DNA of 25,476 nt from Bacillota bacterium (lineage in GTDB: Bacteria > Bacillota > Clostridia > Lachnospirales > Lachnospiraceae), in NCBI GenBank assembly GCA_022717655.1, contig JAIIAN010000014.1:1-25476 (forward strand). Direction: 5' to 3'. How positions within the stretch are numbered: position 1 is the stretch's first letter; each line of letters opens with the position of its first letter. Under the pieces are notes generated by a model. The model saw nothing but the letters and a program-made list of their open reading frames with translations, did no database searches and was not told the DNA's origin. The position numbers and the translations under genes are program-made. This document shows, in pieces, positions 7,976 through 14,467 of this stretch.

Positions 7976-10063
7976 ATGGCAAAATATTTAGTGATAGTGG
8001 AATCGCCGGCAAAAGTAAAGACAATAAAAAAATTTCTGGGTTCCAATTATGAAGTCATGGCATCAAACGGACATGTAAGAGATTTGCCGAAAAGCCAGTT
8101 GGGGTTTAGCGTAGAAAATGATTATGAACCAAAGTATATAACAATTCGTGGAAAGGGTGACATTTTAGCAGCACTTCGAAAATCTGCAAAAAAAGCAGAT
8201 AAAGTTTATCTTGCAACTGACCCTGACCGTGAGGGAGAAGCGATTTCATGGCATCTTTCGAAGGCATTGAAGTTAGATGATAAAAAGATGCGTCGTATTA
8301 CCTTTAATGAAATTACAAAAACAGCAGTCAAAGCTTCTATTAAAGAGGCTAGAGATATTGATTTAAAATTAGTGGATGCACAGCAGACCAGAAGAATGTT
8401 AGACCGTATGGTTGGATATAGAATCAGTCCGGTTTTATGGGCGAAAGTAAAACGTGGATTGAGTGCGGGACGTGTGCAGTCTGTTGCTCTTCGTATTATT
8501 GGAGACAGAGAAGAAGAAATTAATGCATTTATACCGGAAGAATATTGGACCTTAGAGGCACAGTTTGCGGTAAAAGGTGAGAAAAAACCGCTGACTGCAA
8601 AATTTTATGGAAAAAAAGGACAGAAAATCAATATTCATTCCAAAGGAGAACTCGATGAAATTTTAAAAGGCCTTGAAGGTGTAAGCTATGAGGTGGATGA
8701 AGTAAAAAAGGGAGAGCGTACAAAAAAAGCACCATTTCCATTTACTACCAGTACCTTACAGCAGGAAGCATCCAAAGTGTTAAACTTCTCGACACAGAAA
8801 ACCATGCGTCTTGCACAGCAGTTATATGAAGGAATTGATATCAAGGGAAATGGAACAGTTGGTGTGATTACTTATCTGCGTACGGATTCAACCCGTATCT
8901 CGGATGAAGCCCAGAAAGCAGCACAAGAGTATATTACAGAACAGTATGGAGAAGAATATATCAGGGTAACTGAGAAAAAAGATGGTAATAAAAAGAAAAT
9001 TCAGGATGCGCATGAAGCAATTCGTCCAACTGATATTACAAGAACCCCGATTTCTTTAAAAGAATCTTTAACCAGAGACCAGTTCCGTCTGTATCAGTTG
9101 ATTTGGAAACGTTTTACCGCAAGTCAGATGCAGCCTGCAAAATATGAAACCACTTCCGTTAAAATTAAAGGCGGAGAGTATTATTTTACAACGTCTGCAT
9201 CGAAATTAAAGTTTGATGGTTTCATGGCAGTTTATGTGCAGGAAGAGGATGAAAAATCAGATAAGATGGTTTTAACAAAAGGACTCGATGAGACAAGTGA
9301 GCTGACATTTGAGAAATTTAACGAACAGCAGCATTTCACTCAGCCACCGGCTCATTATACAGAGGCAACCCTTGTAAAAACCTTAGAAGAACTTGGAATT
9401 GGACGTCCAAGTACCTATGCACCAACCATTACTACGATTATTGCAAGACGGTATGTTGCAAAAGAAAATAAAAATCTTTATATGACAGAAATTGGTGAAG
9501 TAGTCAATAATATTATGAAAACTTCGTTCCCAAGTATTGTGGATGTACATTTTACGGCAACGATGGAAGAACTGCTCGACAGTATTGCAGAAGGACTGAT
9601 TGAGTGGAAAACGGTAATTCGCAATTTCTATCCTGATTTGGATGAAGCAGTAAAGACAGCAGAAAAGGAACTTGAAGAAGTTAAGATAGAAGATGAGGTA
9701 ACCGACGTAATCTGTGAACAGTGCGGAAGAAATATGGTAATCAAATACGGACCGCATGGAAAATTTCTGGCTTGCCCTGGATTTCCGGAATGTCGTAATA
9801 CCAAACCGTATCTGGAAAAAATCGGAGTACCGTGTCCAATCTGTGGAAAAGAAGTAGTAATGCGCAGAAGTAAAAAAGGACGCCGTTATTATGGCTGTGA
9901 AAACAATCCGGAATGTGAATTTATGTCCTGGCAGAAGCCATCCAAAGAAAAATGTCCAAACTGCGGTGGATATATGGTAGAAAAAGGAAATAAACTGGTC
10001 TGTGCAAATGAACAGTGTGGATTCGTAAAAATACAGCCGAAAGACAGAGTTGAAGAGGCTTAA
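7976..10063 (+). CDS. topA: DNA topoisomerase I (type IA)
   Basis: TopA relaxes negative supercoils by cutting and rejoining one strand. The 695-residue protein starts with the Toprim domain ('LVIVESPAKVKTIKKFLG', acidic E9; 'ATDPDREGEAISWHL' with D82, D84, E86). The active-site tyrosine is Y300 in 'GVITYLRTDSTR', and 'DAHEAIRPTD' and 'GIGRPSTYAPTI' are also present. The C-terminus carries three four-cysteine zinc ribbons (first beginning 'CEQCGRNM', second 'CPICGKEV', third 'CPNCGGYM'). An upstream in-frame ATG at 7955 overlaps dprA, but GGGAGG just before ATG 7976 and the family start 'MAKYLVIVESPAK' decide for 7976. A terminator follows at 10137-10173. Confidence 0.97.
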   Translation: MAKYLVIVESPAKVKTIKKFLGSNYEVMASNGHVRDLPKSQLGFSVENDYEPKYITIRGKGDILAALRKSAKKADKVYLATDPDREGEAISWHLSKALKLDDKKMRRITFNEITKTAVKASIKEARDIDLKLVDAQQTRRMLDRMVGYRISPVLWAKVKRGLSAGRVQSVALRIIGDREEEINAFIPEEYWTLEAQFAVKGEKKPLTAKFYGKKGQKINIHSKGELDEILKGLEGVSYEVDEVKKGERTKKAPFPFTTSTLQQEASKVLNFSTQKTMRLAQQLYEGIDIKGNGTVGVITYLRTDSTRISDEAQKAAQEYITEQYGEEYIRVTEKKDGNKKKIQDAHEAIRPTDITRTPISLKESLTRDQFRLYQLIWKRFTASQMQPAKYETTSVKIKGGEYYFTTSASKLKFDGFMAVYVQEEDEKSDKMVLTKGLDETSELTFEKFNEQQHFTQPPAHYTEATLVKTLEELGIGRPSTYAPTITTIIARRYVAKENKNLYMTEIGEVVNNIMKTSFPSIVDVHFTATMEELLDSIAEGLIEWKTVIRNFYPDLDEAVKTAEKELEEVKIEDEVTDVICEQCGRNMVIKYGPHGKFLACPGFPECRNTKPYLEKIGVPCPICGKEVVMRRSKKGRRYYGCENNPECEFMSWQKPSKEKCPNCGGYMVEKGNKLVCANEQCGFVKIQPKDRVEEA

Positions 10064-10136
10064 GTGAACTACTACACGCCATAAAGGCATGTGGATACAT
10101 GGCGATAGAAATTTATAAAAATAAATGGTTAATTTA

Positions 10137-10173
10137 GGGCGATTGCAGGAAAAGTCTTGTAGTCGCTCTTTTT
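10137..10173 (+). terminator. Rho-independent terminator of comM-dprA-topA
   Basis: A 13-bp stem, including four G-U pairs, joins GGGCGATTGCAGG (10137-10149) to CTTGTAGTCGCTC (10156-10168) around a six-base loop, followed by five Ts. It separates topA from the codY promoter. Confidence 0.85.
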
Positions 10174-10233
10174 GCTGAAAGAAATGAAATTGTTAGAAAA
10201 AAATGAATAGACAGAAAATAGCTATATTATCCA

Positions 10234-10262
10234 TTGATTTCAGAATAATTGTGTGGTAAAAT
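10234..10262 (+). promoter_or_regulatory. Extended -10 sigma-A promoter of codY
   Basis: TTGATT (10234-10239), a 17-base spacer and TAAAAT (10257-10262) match the sigma-A consensus well. TGG directly before the -10 gives an extended -10. The start point would be near 10269, about 60 bases before the codY start codon. Confidence 0.75.
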
Positions 10263-10327
10263 GAAAAAAGAAAAAATAAATTTAGCATATAGGATTGGAT
10301 GCTGAACAAAACGAAAGGAGATTTATT

Positions 10328-11122
10328 ATGAGCGTACAATTACTAGACAAGACCAGAAAAATTAATAAACTGCTCCATAATAATCATTCTTCCAAGGTAT
10401 TATTTAATGATATCTGCGAGGTGATGGTAGAGACTCTGGACTCCAACATACTTGTTATCAGTAAAAAGGGGAAAGTACTTGGTGTCGGAACATGTCAGGG
10501 AGTGCAGGAGATTACAGAACTGATTGACGATGAGGTCGGCGGATTTATTGATAAGCTCTTAAATGAAAGACTGCTTGGAGTTTTGTCAACAAAAGAAAAT
10601 GTCAATTTACAGACTCTTGGATTTGAAAGTGAAGGCATTGATAAGTATATGGCAATTATCAGTCCAATTGATATTGCAGGAGAACGTTTGGGAACACTCT
10701 TTATGTACCGTGATACCAAAAGTTATGATATAGAAGATATTATCGTAAGTGAGTATGGAACAACTGTAGTTGGTCTTGAAATGATGCGTTCCGTTCATGA
10801 AGAAAATGCGGAAGAAAATCGAAAGATTCAGGTGGTAAAAGCTGCCTTTAATACACTGTCATTTTCAGAGTTGGAGGCAATTATTCATATCTTTGATGAA
10901 CTCGACGGGGATGAGGGAATCTTAGTTGCAAGTAAGATTGCAGACCGTGTGGGAATTACAAGGTCTGTGATTGTAAATGCGCTTCGTAAGTTCGAAAGTG
11001 CAGGAGTTATCGAATCTCGTTCTTCCGGTATGAAAGGAACCTATATTAAAGTTTTAAATGAAGTGATTTTTGATGAACTCGATGAAATTAAAAAAAGAAA
11101 AATCGTGAAGAATAATAAATAA
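10328..11122 (+). CDS. codY: GTP-sensing transcriptional regulator CodY
   Basis: CodY is the global regulator of stationary-phase and nutrient-limitation genes in low-GC Gram-positives, binding DNA when branched-chain amino acids and GTP are plentiful. From the chosen start the protein has 264 residues (B. subtilis 259). The N-terminal GAF ligand domain ('MSVQLLDKTRKINKLL' to 'LEMMRSVHEE') is followed by a winged helix with the near-invariant 'ASKIADRVGITRSVIVNAL' and 'MKGTYIKVLN'. An in-frame ATG at 10295 would add 11 residues, but AAAGGAGA lies 7-8 bases before ATG 10328 and family members start 'MS.QLL.KTR'. The gene stands alone, between two terminators. In Bacillus codY ends the topA-gid-codV-clpQY cluster; here only topA remains next to it. 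Confidence 0.97.
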   Translation: MSVQLLDKTRKINKLLHNNHSSKVLFNDICEVMVETLDSNILVISKKGKVLGVGTCQGVQEITELIDDEVGGFIDKLLNERLLGVLSTKENVNLQTLGFESEGIDKYMAIISPIDIAGERLGTLFMYRDTKSYDIEDIIVSEYGTTVVGLEMMRSVHEENAEENRKIQVVKAAFNTLSFSELEAIIHIFDELDGDEGILVASKIADRVGITRSVIVNALRKFESAGVIESRSSGMKGTYIKVLNEVIFDELDEIKKRKIVKNNK

Positions 11123-11166
11123 AAATAATAAGAAATAATAAATAGAATAGAAATGAATGAATCAAG

Positions 11167-11222
11167 AATAGAAAGTGAAGAGACTTCATATAGTAAGAGG
11201 GAGCTTGACTTTCTATTTTTTT
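11167..11222 (+). terminator. Probable codY terminator
   Basis: AATAGAAAGT (11167-11176) pairs perfectly with ACTTTCTATT (11208-11217), with a smaller nested GAAG/CTTC hairpin just inside, and the T-run continues to 11222. The loop is long (31 bases), so efficiency is uncertain; the next hairpin at 11216-11257 may contribute. Confidence 0.5.
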
Positions 11223-11257
11223 ATTTACAGAAAATTGCTTTCCTGTAAATAAAAAAA
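11216..11257. terminator. 15-bp perfect inverted repeat with T- and A-runs (possible bidirectional terminator)
   Basis: Seven Ts plus ATTTACAG (11216-11230) are an exact reverse complement of CTGTAAAT plus seven As (11243-11257), with a 12-base loop that can itself pair AAA with TTT. The shape, with a T-run on each strand, suits a terminator in either direction, although the weak A-T stem makes termination on the + strand doubtful. It overlaps the T-run of the codY terminator. Confidence 0.5.
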
Positions 11258-11344
11258 CGCTCCGCAGGGATGCGCACTGCGGCGTACAAAGTAGATGTCG
11301 CAAGCAACCGCCGCAGGCGCGAGAATGTGCCTTGTCACATTCTC
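11258..11344. repeat. GC-rich palindromic block, REP-like intergenic repeat
   Basis: This block is clearly GC-richer than the DNA on both sides. It contains CCGCAG (11262-11267) facing CTGCGG (11277-11282), CTGCGGCG (11277-11284) facing CGCCGCAG (11309-11316), and a perfect 9-bp hairpin GAGAATGTG/CACATTCTC (11321-11329 and 11336-11344). It encodes no plausible protein. Its dense palindromes suggest a dispersed intergenic repeat, but a second copy is not present in this window, so that reading is inference. Confidence 0.45.
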
Positions 11345-11395
11345 TATTCTGAATTTATAAAAATTGTATGAAACATGTACAAAAATAAAAAAATA

Positions 11396-11428
11396 AGAAA
11401 ACATAAGAAAAAATGAGAAAACATAAGA
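11396..11428. repeat. 13-bp direct repeat, 20-bp spacing, upstream of the groESL promoter
   Basis: AGAAAACATAAGA occurs at 11396-11408 and again at 11416-11428, exactly 20 bases apart. It lies within A-tract-rich DNA, 41 bases before the -35 element of groESL. It could be an UP-like or curved upstream element, or simply a tandem duplication. Confidence 0.55.
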
Positions 11429-11468
11429 GAATACTGTAAAATATAAAAAATTACACCTTTTGTTGCAG

Positions 11469-11497
11469 TTGCGGAAATAAGCTGAATTAACTAATAT
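11469..11497 (+). promoter_or_regulatory. sigma-A promoter of groESL
   Basis: TTGCGG (11469-11474), 17 bases, TAATAT (11492-11497). The expected start near 11504 lies just before the CIRCE element, the usual geometry for HrcA control. Confidence 0.75.
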
Positions 11498-11508
11498 ATG
11501 ACTAACGG

Positions 11509-11535
11509 TTAGCACTCGATTAAAATGAGTGCTAG
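11509..11535. promoter_or_regulatory. CIRCE operator (HrcA binding site)
   Basis: TTAGCACTC (11509-11517), a 9-base spacer and GAGTGCTAG (11527-11535) match the CIRCE consensus TTAGCACTC-N9-GAGTGCTAA with a single changed base at the end. HrcA bound here would repress groESL until heat or misfolding stress inactivates it. hrcA itself is not in the window. Confidence 0.96.
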
Positions 11536-11574
11536 TAAAATGAGATTGATAATTCTAAAGGAGGCATTTTAGAT

Positions 11575-11859
11575 ATGAAATTAGTACCATTAGGAGACAG
11601 AGTTGTATTAAAACAGTTAGTTGCAGAAGAAACTACAAAATCCGGTATCGTATTACCGGGTCAGGCACAGGAAAAACCACAGCAGGCAGAAGTAATCGCT
11701 GTAGGTCCTGGCGGAGTAGTTGATGGAAAAGAAGTAAAAATGGAAGTTGCCGTTGGAGATCAGGTTATCTATTCCAAATATGCTGGTACAGAAGTGAAAT
11801 TAGACGGAGAAGAATATATTATCGTAAGACAGAACGACATTCTTGCCGTAGTAAAATGA
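11575..11859 (+). CDS. groES: Co-chaperonin GroES (Hsp10)
   Basis: The 94-residue protein matches the usual GroES length. It starts 'MKLVPLGDRVVLKQL' and has the mobile loop 'EETTKSGIVLPGQAQEKPQQ' and the end 'YIIVRQNDILAVVK'. GroES forms the seven-subunit lid of the GroEL folding chamber. AAGGAGG at 11559-11565 precedes the start. The gene is under the CIRCE operator upstream. Its stop codon lies inside the left terminal repeat of the structured element that separates it from groEL, so the two genes are 257 bases apart instead of the usual few dozen. Confidence 0.98.
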   Translation: MKLVPLGDRVVLKQLVAEETTKSGIVLPGQAQEKPQQAEVIAVGPGGVVDGKEVKMEVAVGDQVIYSKYAGTEVKLDGEEYIIVRQNDILAVVK

Positions 11860-12071
11860 TGTAAGTGTCAAAAGTATTAATTGCGGTTGTGCTTGCACAA
11901 AAAGCAATTGATACTTAATTGACACGCCGAACAACGAAAACGTAATAAAATGGTGTGAATACGCCATTTTATGGGAGTTTGAGGTGTTCGAGGATTGCAG
12001 GAATTGCGTAGCAATGGAGCAATCCGGTTACATCAGTGAGTGGCAAAATTTATTTTTGACATTCACATCAT
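11856..12071. repeat. 216-bp structured MITE-like element between groES and groEL
   Basis: The ends form an imperfect inverted repeat: 11856-11873 matches the reverse complement of 12054-12071 at 16 of 18 positions. Inside are three hairpins. A: 11865-11884 with 11904-11925 (one G-T pair and a 2-base bulge), capped by TTGTG-CTTG-CACAA. B: TAAAATGGTG (11946-11955) with CGCCATTTTA (11962-11971). C: nested GGATTGC/GCAATCC (11992-11998, 12019-12025) around ATTGC-GTA-GCAAT. No frame codes for a protein. No exact target duplication is clear (TAAAA on the left, TAAAT on the right). A non-autonomous mobile element or a structured leader RNA for groEL would both fit. Confidence 0.6.
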
Positions 12072-12084
12072 AAATTTCAAAAAT
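12056..12084 (+). promoter_or_regulatory. Weak candidate promoter for groEL alone
   Basis: A consensus -35, TTGACA (12056-12061), lies in the right terminal repeat of the intergenic element, pointing at groEL. The best -10 at 17 bases is AAAAAT (12079-12084), a 4/6 match. It may give some HrcA-independent groEL transcription; evidence is thin. Confidence 0.25.
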
Positions 12085-12116
12085 CGTAATTCTCAAAAAT
12101 CAGGAGGAACAAAATA

Positions 12117-13739
12117 ATGGCAAAAGAGATTAAATATGGAGCAGAAGCAAGAGCAGCTCTTGAAAATGGTGTAAATAAATTAGCAGATACCGTACGTGTG
12201 ACATTAGGACCGAAAGGAAGAAATGTTGTATTAGACAAATCTTTCGGTGCTCCACTTATTACAAATGATGGTGTTACAATCGCAAAAGAAATCGAATTAG
12301 AAGATGGTTTTGAAAATATGGGTGCACAGCTCATTAAAGAAGTTGCTGCTAAGACAAATGATGTAGCCGGTGACGGTACTACAACCGCAACTGTACTGGC
12401 TCAGGCAATGGTTCATGAAGGAATGAAAAACCTGGCAGCAGGTGCTAACCCAATCATTTTAAGAAAAGGTATGAAAAAAGCAACTGCAAAAGCTGTAGAA
12501 GCAATTCAGGCAATGAGCGGAACAATTGAAAGCAAAGATCAGATTGCAAGAGTTGCAGCAATTTCTGCAGGTGATGACGAAGTTGGTGAAATGGTAGCAG
12601 ACGCTATGGAAAAAGTAAGCAACGACGGTGTTATCACAATCGAAGAATCCAAAACAATGAAAACAGAACTGGATTTAGTAGAAGGTATGCAGTTTGACAG
12701 AGGATATATTTCTGCATACATGGCAACAGACATGGACAAAATGGAAGCTGTATTAGATGACCCATATATTTTGATTACAGATAAGAAAATTTCTAATATC
12801 CAGGATTTACTTCCGGTATTAGAGCAGATTGTAAAATCCGGTGCGAAACTGTTAATCATCGCAGAAGATATCGAAGGAGAAGCGCTGACTACTCTTATCG
12901 TAAACAAATTAAGAGGAACATTCTCTGTAGTAGCTGTAAAAGCTCCTGGATATGGTGACAGAAGAAAAGAAATGCTTCGTGATATCGCAATCCTGACAAA
13001 TGGTACTGTTGTATCTGACGAACTGGGTATTGAATTAAAAGACGTAACAATGGATCAGCTTGGACGTGCAAAATCTGTAAAAGTACAGAAAGAAACAACA
13101 GTTATCGTTGATGGTGAAGGTTCTAAAGAAGATATCGAGGCAAGAATTGCTCAGATTAAACATCAGATTGCTGAAACAACTTCTGAATTTGATAAAGAAA
13201 AATTACAGGAAAGACTTGCAAAACTTTCCGGCGGAGTTGCTGTTATCCGTGTAGGTGCTGCAACAGAAACAGAAATGAAAGAAGCAAAACTTCGTATGGA
13301 AGATGCTTTAAATGCAACAAGAGCAGCCGTAGAAGAAGGTATTATCGCAGGTGGCGGTTCTGCTTACATCCATGCATCAAAAGAAGTTGCAAAACTGGTT
13401 GAAGAACTTGACGGTGATGAAAAAACAGGTGCAAGAGTGGTATTAAAAGCTCTGGAAGCTCCGCTGTTCCATATTTCTGCAAACGCAGGTCTGGAAGGTT
13501 CTGTTATTATCAATAAAGTAAGAGAATCTGAAGTTGGTGTTGGATTTGATGCATTCCATGAAGAATATGTAAATATGGTAGAAAAAGGAATCCTTGACCC
13601 GACTAAAGTTACAAGAAGTGCATTACAGAACGCAACAAGTGTTGCCGGAACTCTGTTAACAACAGAAGCAGTTGTTTCTACAATCAAAGAAGATACTCCT
13701 GCAATGCCGGCAGGTAATCCGGGAATGGGTATGATGTAA
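12117..13739 (+). CDS. groEL: Chaperonin GroEL (Hsp60)
   Basis: GroEL is the double-ring ATP-dependent folding chamber. The protein is 540 residues, standard for the family, beginning 'MAKEIKYGAEARAALENGVN' and containing 'TLGPKGRNVVLDKSFGAP', the nucleotide-binding 'NDVAGDGTTTATVLAQAM', and the Gly/Met-rich end 'GNPGMGMM'. AGGAGGA lies 9-10 bases before the ATG. Codon choice is strongly biased, as expected for a highly expressed gene. It is cotranscribed with groES, if the 257-base structured spacer is read through; a terminator follows at 13807. Confidence 0.98.
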   Translation: MAKEIKYGAEARAALENGVNKLADTVRVTLGPKGRNVVLDKSFGAPLITNDGVTIAKEIELEDGFENMGAQLIKEVAAKTNDVAGDGTTTATVLAQAMVHEGMKNLAAGANPIILRKGMKKATAKAVEAIQAMSGTIESKDQIARVAAISAGDDEVGEMVADAMEKVSNDGVITIEESKTMKTELDLVEGMQFDRGYISAYMATDMDKMEAVLDDPYILITDKKISNIQDLLPVLEQIVKSGAKLLIIAEDIEGEALTTLIVNKLRGTFSVVAVKAPGYGDRRKEMLRDIAILTNGTVVSDELGIELKDVTMDQLGRAKSVKVQKETTVIVDGEGSKEDIEARIAQIKHQIAETTSEFDKEKLQERLAKLSGGVAVIRVGAATETEMKEAKLRMEDALNATRAAVEEGIIAGGGSAYIHASKEVAKLVEELDGDEKTGARVVLKALEAPLFHISANAGLEGSVIINKVRESEVGVGFDAFHEEYVNMVEKGILDPTKVTRSALQNATSVAGTLLTTEAVVSTIKEDTPAMPAGNPGMGMM

Positions 13740-13806
13740 TTTAACCAAATCAAGGAAGTCCCCTGCTTCAATTGCAAATATCCGATTGACATTTTAAAAA
13801 ATTCTT

Positions 13807-13839
13807 ATGCCGGTGTCAGCTAGACACCGGCATTTCTTT
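13807..13839 (+). terminator. Rho-independent terminator of groESL
   Basis: A perfect 11-bp stem, ATGCCGGTGTC (13807-13817) with GACACCGGCAT (13823-13833), has a five-base loop and is followed by TTCTTT. Confidence 0.92.
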
Positions 13840-13904
13840 ATGATAGACTAAAAGAGAACAGAAAAAATGCATGAAAATGCACGAAAAAACGAAAGGAGAA
13901 CGAC

Positions 13905-14408
13905 GTGAACGACACATATTCAGAACTTCTGATAAAAAAAGAAGTAACTGCAAAAGATAAGATGATAAAAGTGCTGCTGATTGCACTGATTGCACTTATG
14001 GCAGTTGCCGGAATTTTAATTACACCGCTTGCATTTATTGTAGCGATTGCGCTTGGAATTGCAGCCTATTTTGTGTTTCCGAATCTGGATTTGGAATTTG
14101 AGTATGTCTATGTAAATGGAGAACTCGATATTGACAAAATCATGGCGAAGATGAAGAGAAAAAGAGCAAAAAGTTTTGAACTTTCCAAAATGGAAATTAT
14201 GGCGCCGGTAAAATCCCATAGACTGGATTATCAGAACCAGAATACCAGAATGAAAGTTTATGATTTTTCATCAGGAAATCCATCACATAAAATTTTTGCG
14301 ATGATTATTCCTAGTGACAATGAACTCTGTAAAGTGTTGCTTGAGCCGGACGAAGAACTTTTAAAAAATATTGAAAAAAGTTGTCCGAGAAAAGTTTTTG
14401 TGGATTGA
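13905..14408 (+). CDS. Small two-helix membrane protein, DUF6106-like
   Basis: A 167-residue protein of unknown function. Residues about 22-60 are strongly hydrophobic and probably form two close membrane helices ('MIKVLLIALIALMAVAGILI', then 'AFIVAIALGIAAYFVF'). A soluble C-terminal domain of about 105 residues follows, starting 'LDLEFEYVYVNGELDIDKIM' and ending 'LLEPDEELLKNIEKSCPRKVFVD'. The pattern resembles the DUF6106 family known from Lachnospiraceae, recalled rather than searched. The start is GTG at 13905 with AAAGGAGA eight bases upstream. It lies between the groESL terminator and guaB; its stop codon falls within the -35 hexamer of the guaB promoter, so guaB has its own promoter and may also get read-through. 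Confidence 0.75.
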   Translation: MNDTYSELLIKKEVTAKDKMIKVLLIALIALMAVAGILITPLAFIVAIALGIAAYFVFPNLDLEFEYVYVNGELDIDKIMAKMKRKRAKSFELSKMEIMAPVKSHRLDYQNQNTRMKVYDFSSGNPSHKIFAMIIPSDNELCKVLLEPDEELLKNIEKSCPRKVFVD

Positions 14409-14433
14409 CACTTTTGTCGGAATTTGTTATATT
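14405..14433 (+). promoter_or_regulatory. sigma-A promoter of guaB
   Basis: TTGACA (14405-14410, perfect), 17 bases, TATATT (14428-14433). The start point near 14440 leaves a leader of under 30 bases, so there is no room for a purine riboswitch. The -35 overlaps the stop codon of the preceding gene. Confidence 0.88.
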
Positions 14434-14467
14434 TTATTACTATAAACAAAATGAAGGGAGAAAGACA

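Larger units (their letters stand above)
11123..11574. other. codY-groES intergenic region, 452 bases without a gene
   Basis: No open frame here has a ribosome site or recognisable product. Left to right it holds the codY terminator, the large A-T hairpin, the GC-rich palindromic block, an A-tract-rich stretch (about 11378-11460) with a 13-bp direct repeat, and the groES promoter with its CIRCE operator. The A-tract part may be curved DNA. Confidence 0.8.

Noticed and set aside
9383..10090. A long antisense open frame of 235 codons within topA
   Set aside because: The sense frame is plainly topA with all zinc ribbons; the antisense translation is rich in Phe, Tyr, Ser and Cys with no domain pattern, a reverse-frame artefact.
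10077..10104. CGCCAT/ATGGCG inverted repeat after topA as a terminator
   Set aside because: The stem is short, has a 16-base loop and no following T-run; the real terminator is at 10137-10173.
11088..11515. Minus-strand open frames in the codY-groES spacer as small genes
   Set aside because: They are Phe/Tyr-rich translations of A-tract DNA, overlap terminators and the CIRCE site, and have no ribosome sites.
13786..13814. TTGACA after groEL as a promoter
   Set aside because: No -10-like hexamer lies 16-18 bases downstream; the position falls in the terminator stem.
14381..14467. Upstream ATG extending guaB by 29 residues
   Set aside because: It precedes the guaB promoter, sits inside the previous gene, and IMP dehydrogenases begin at the later methionine.
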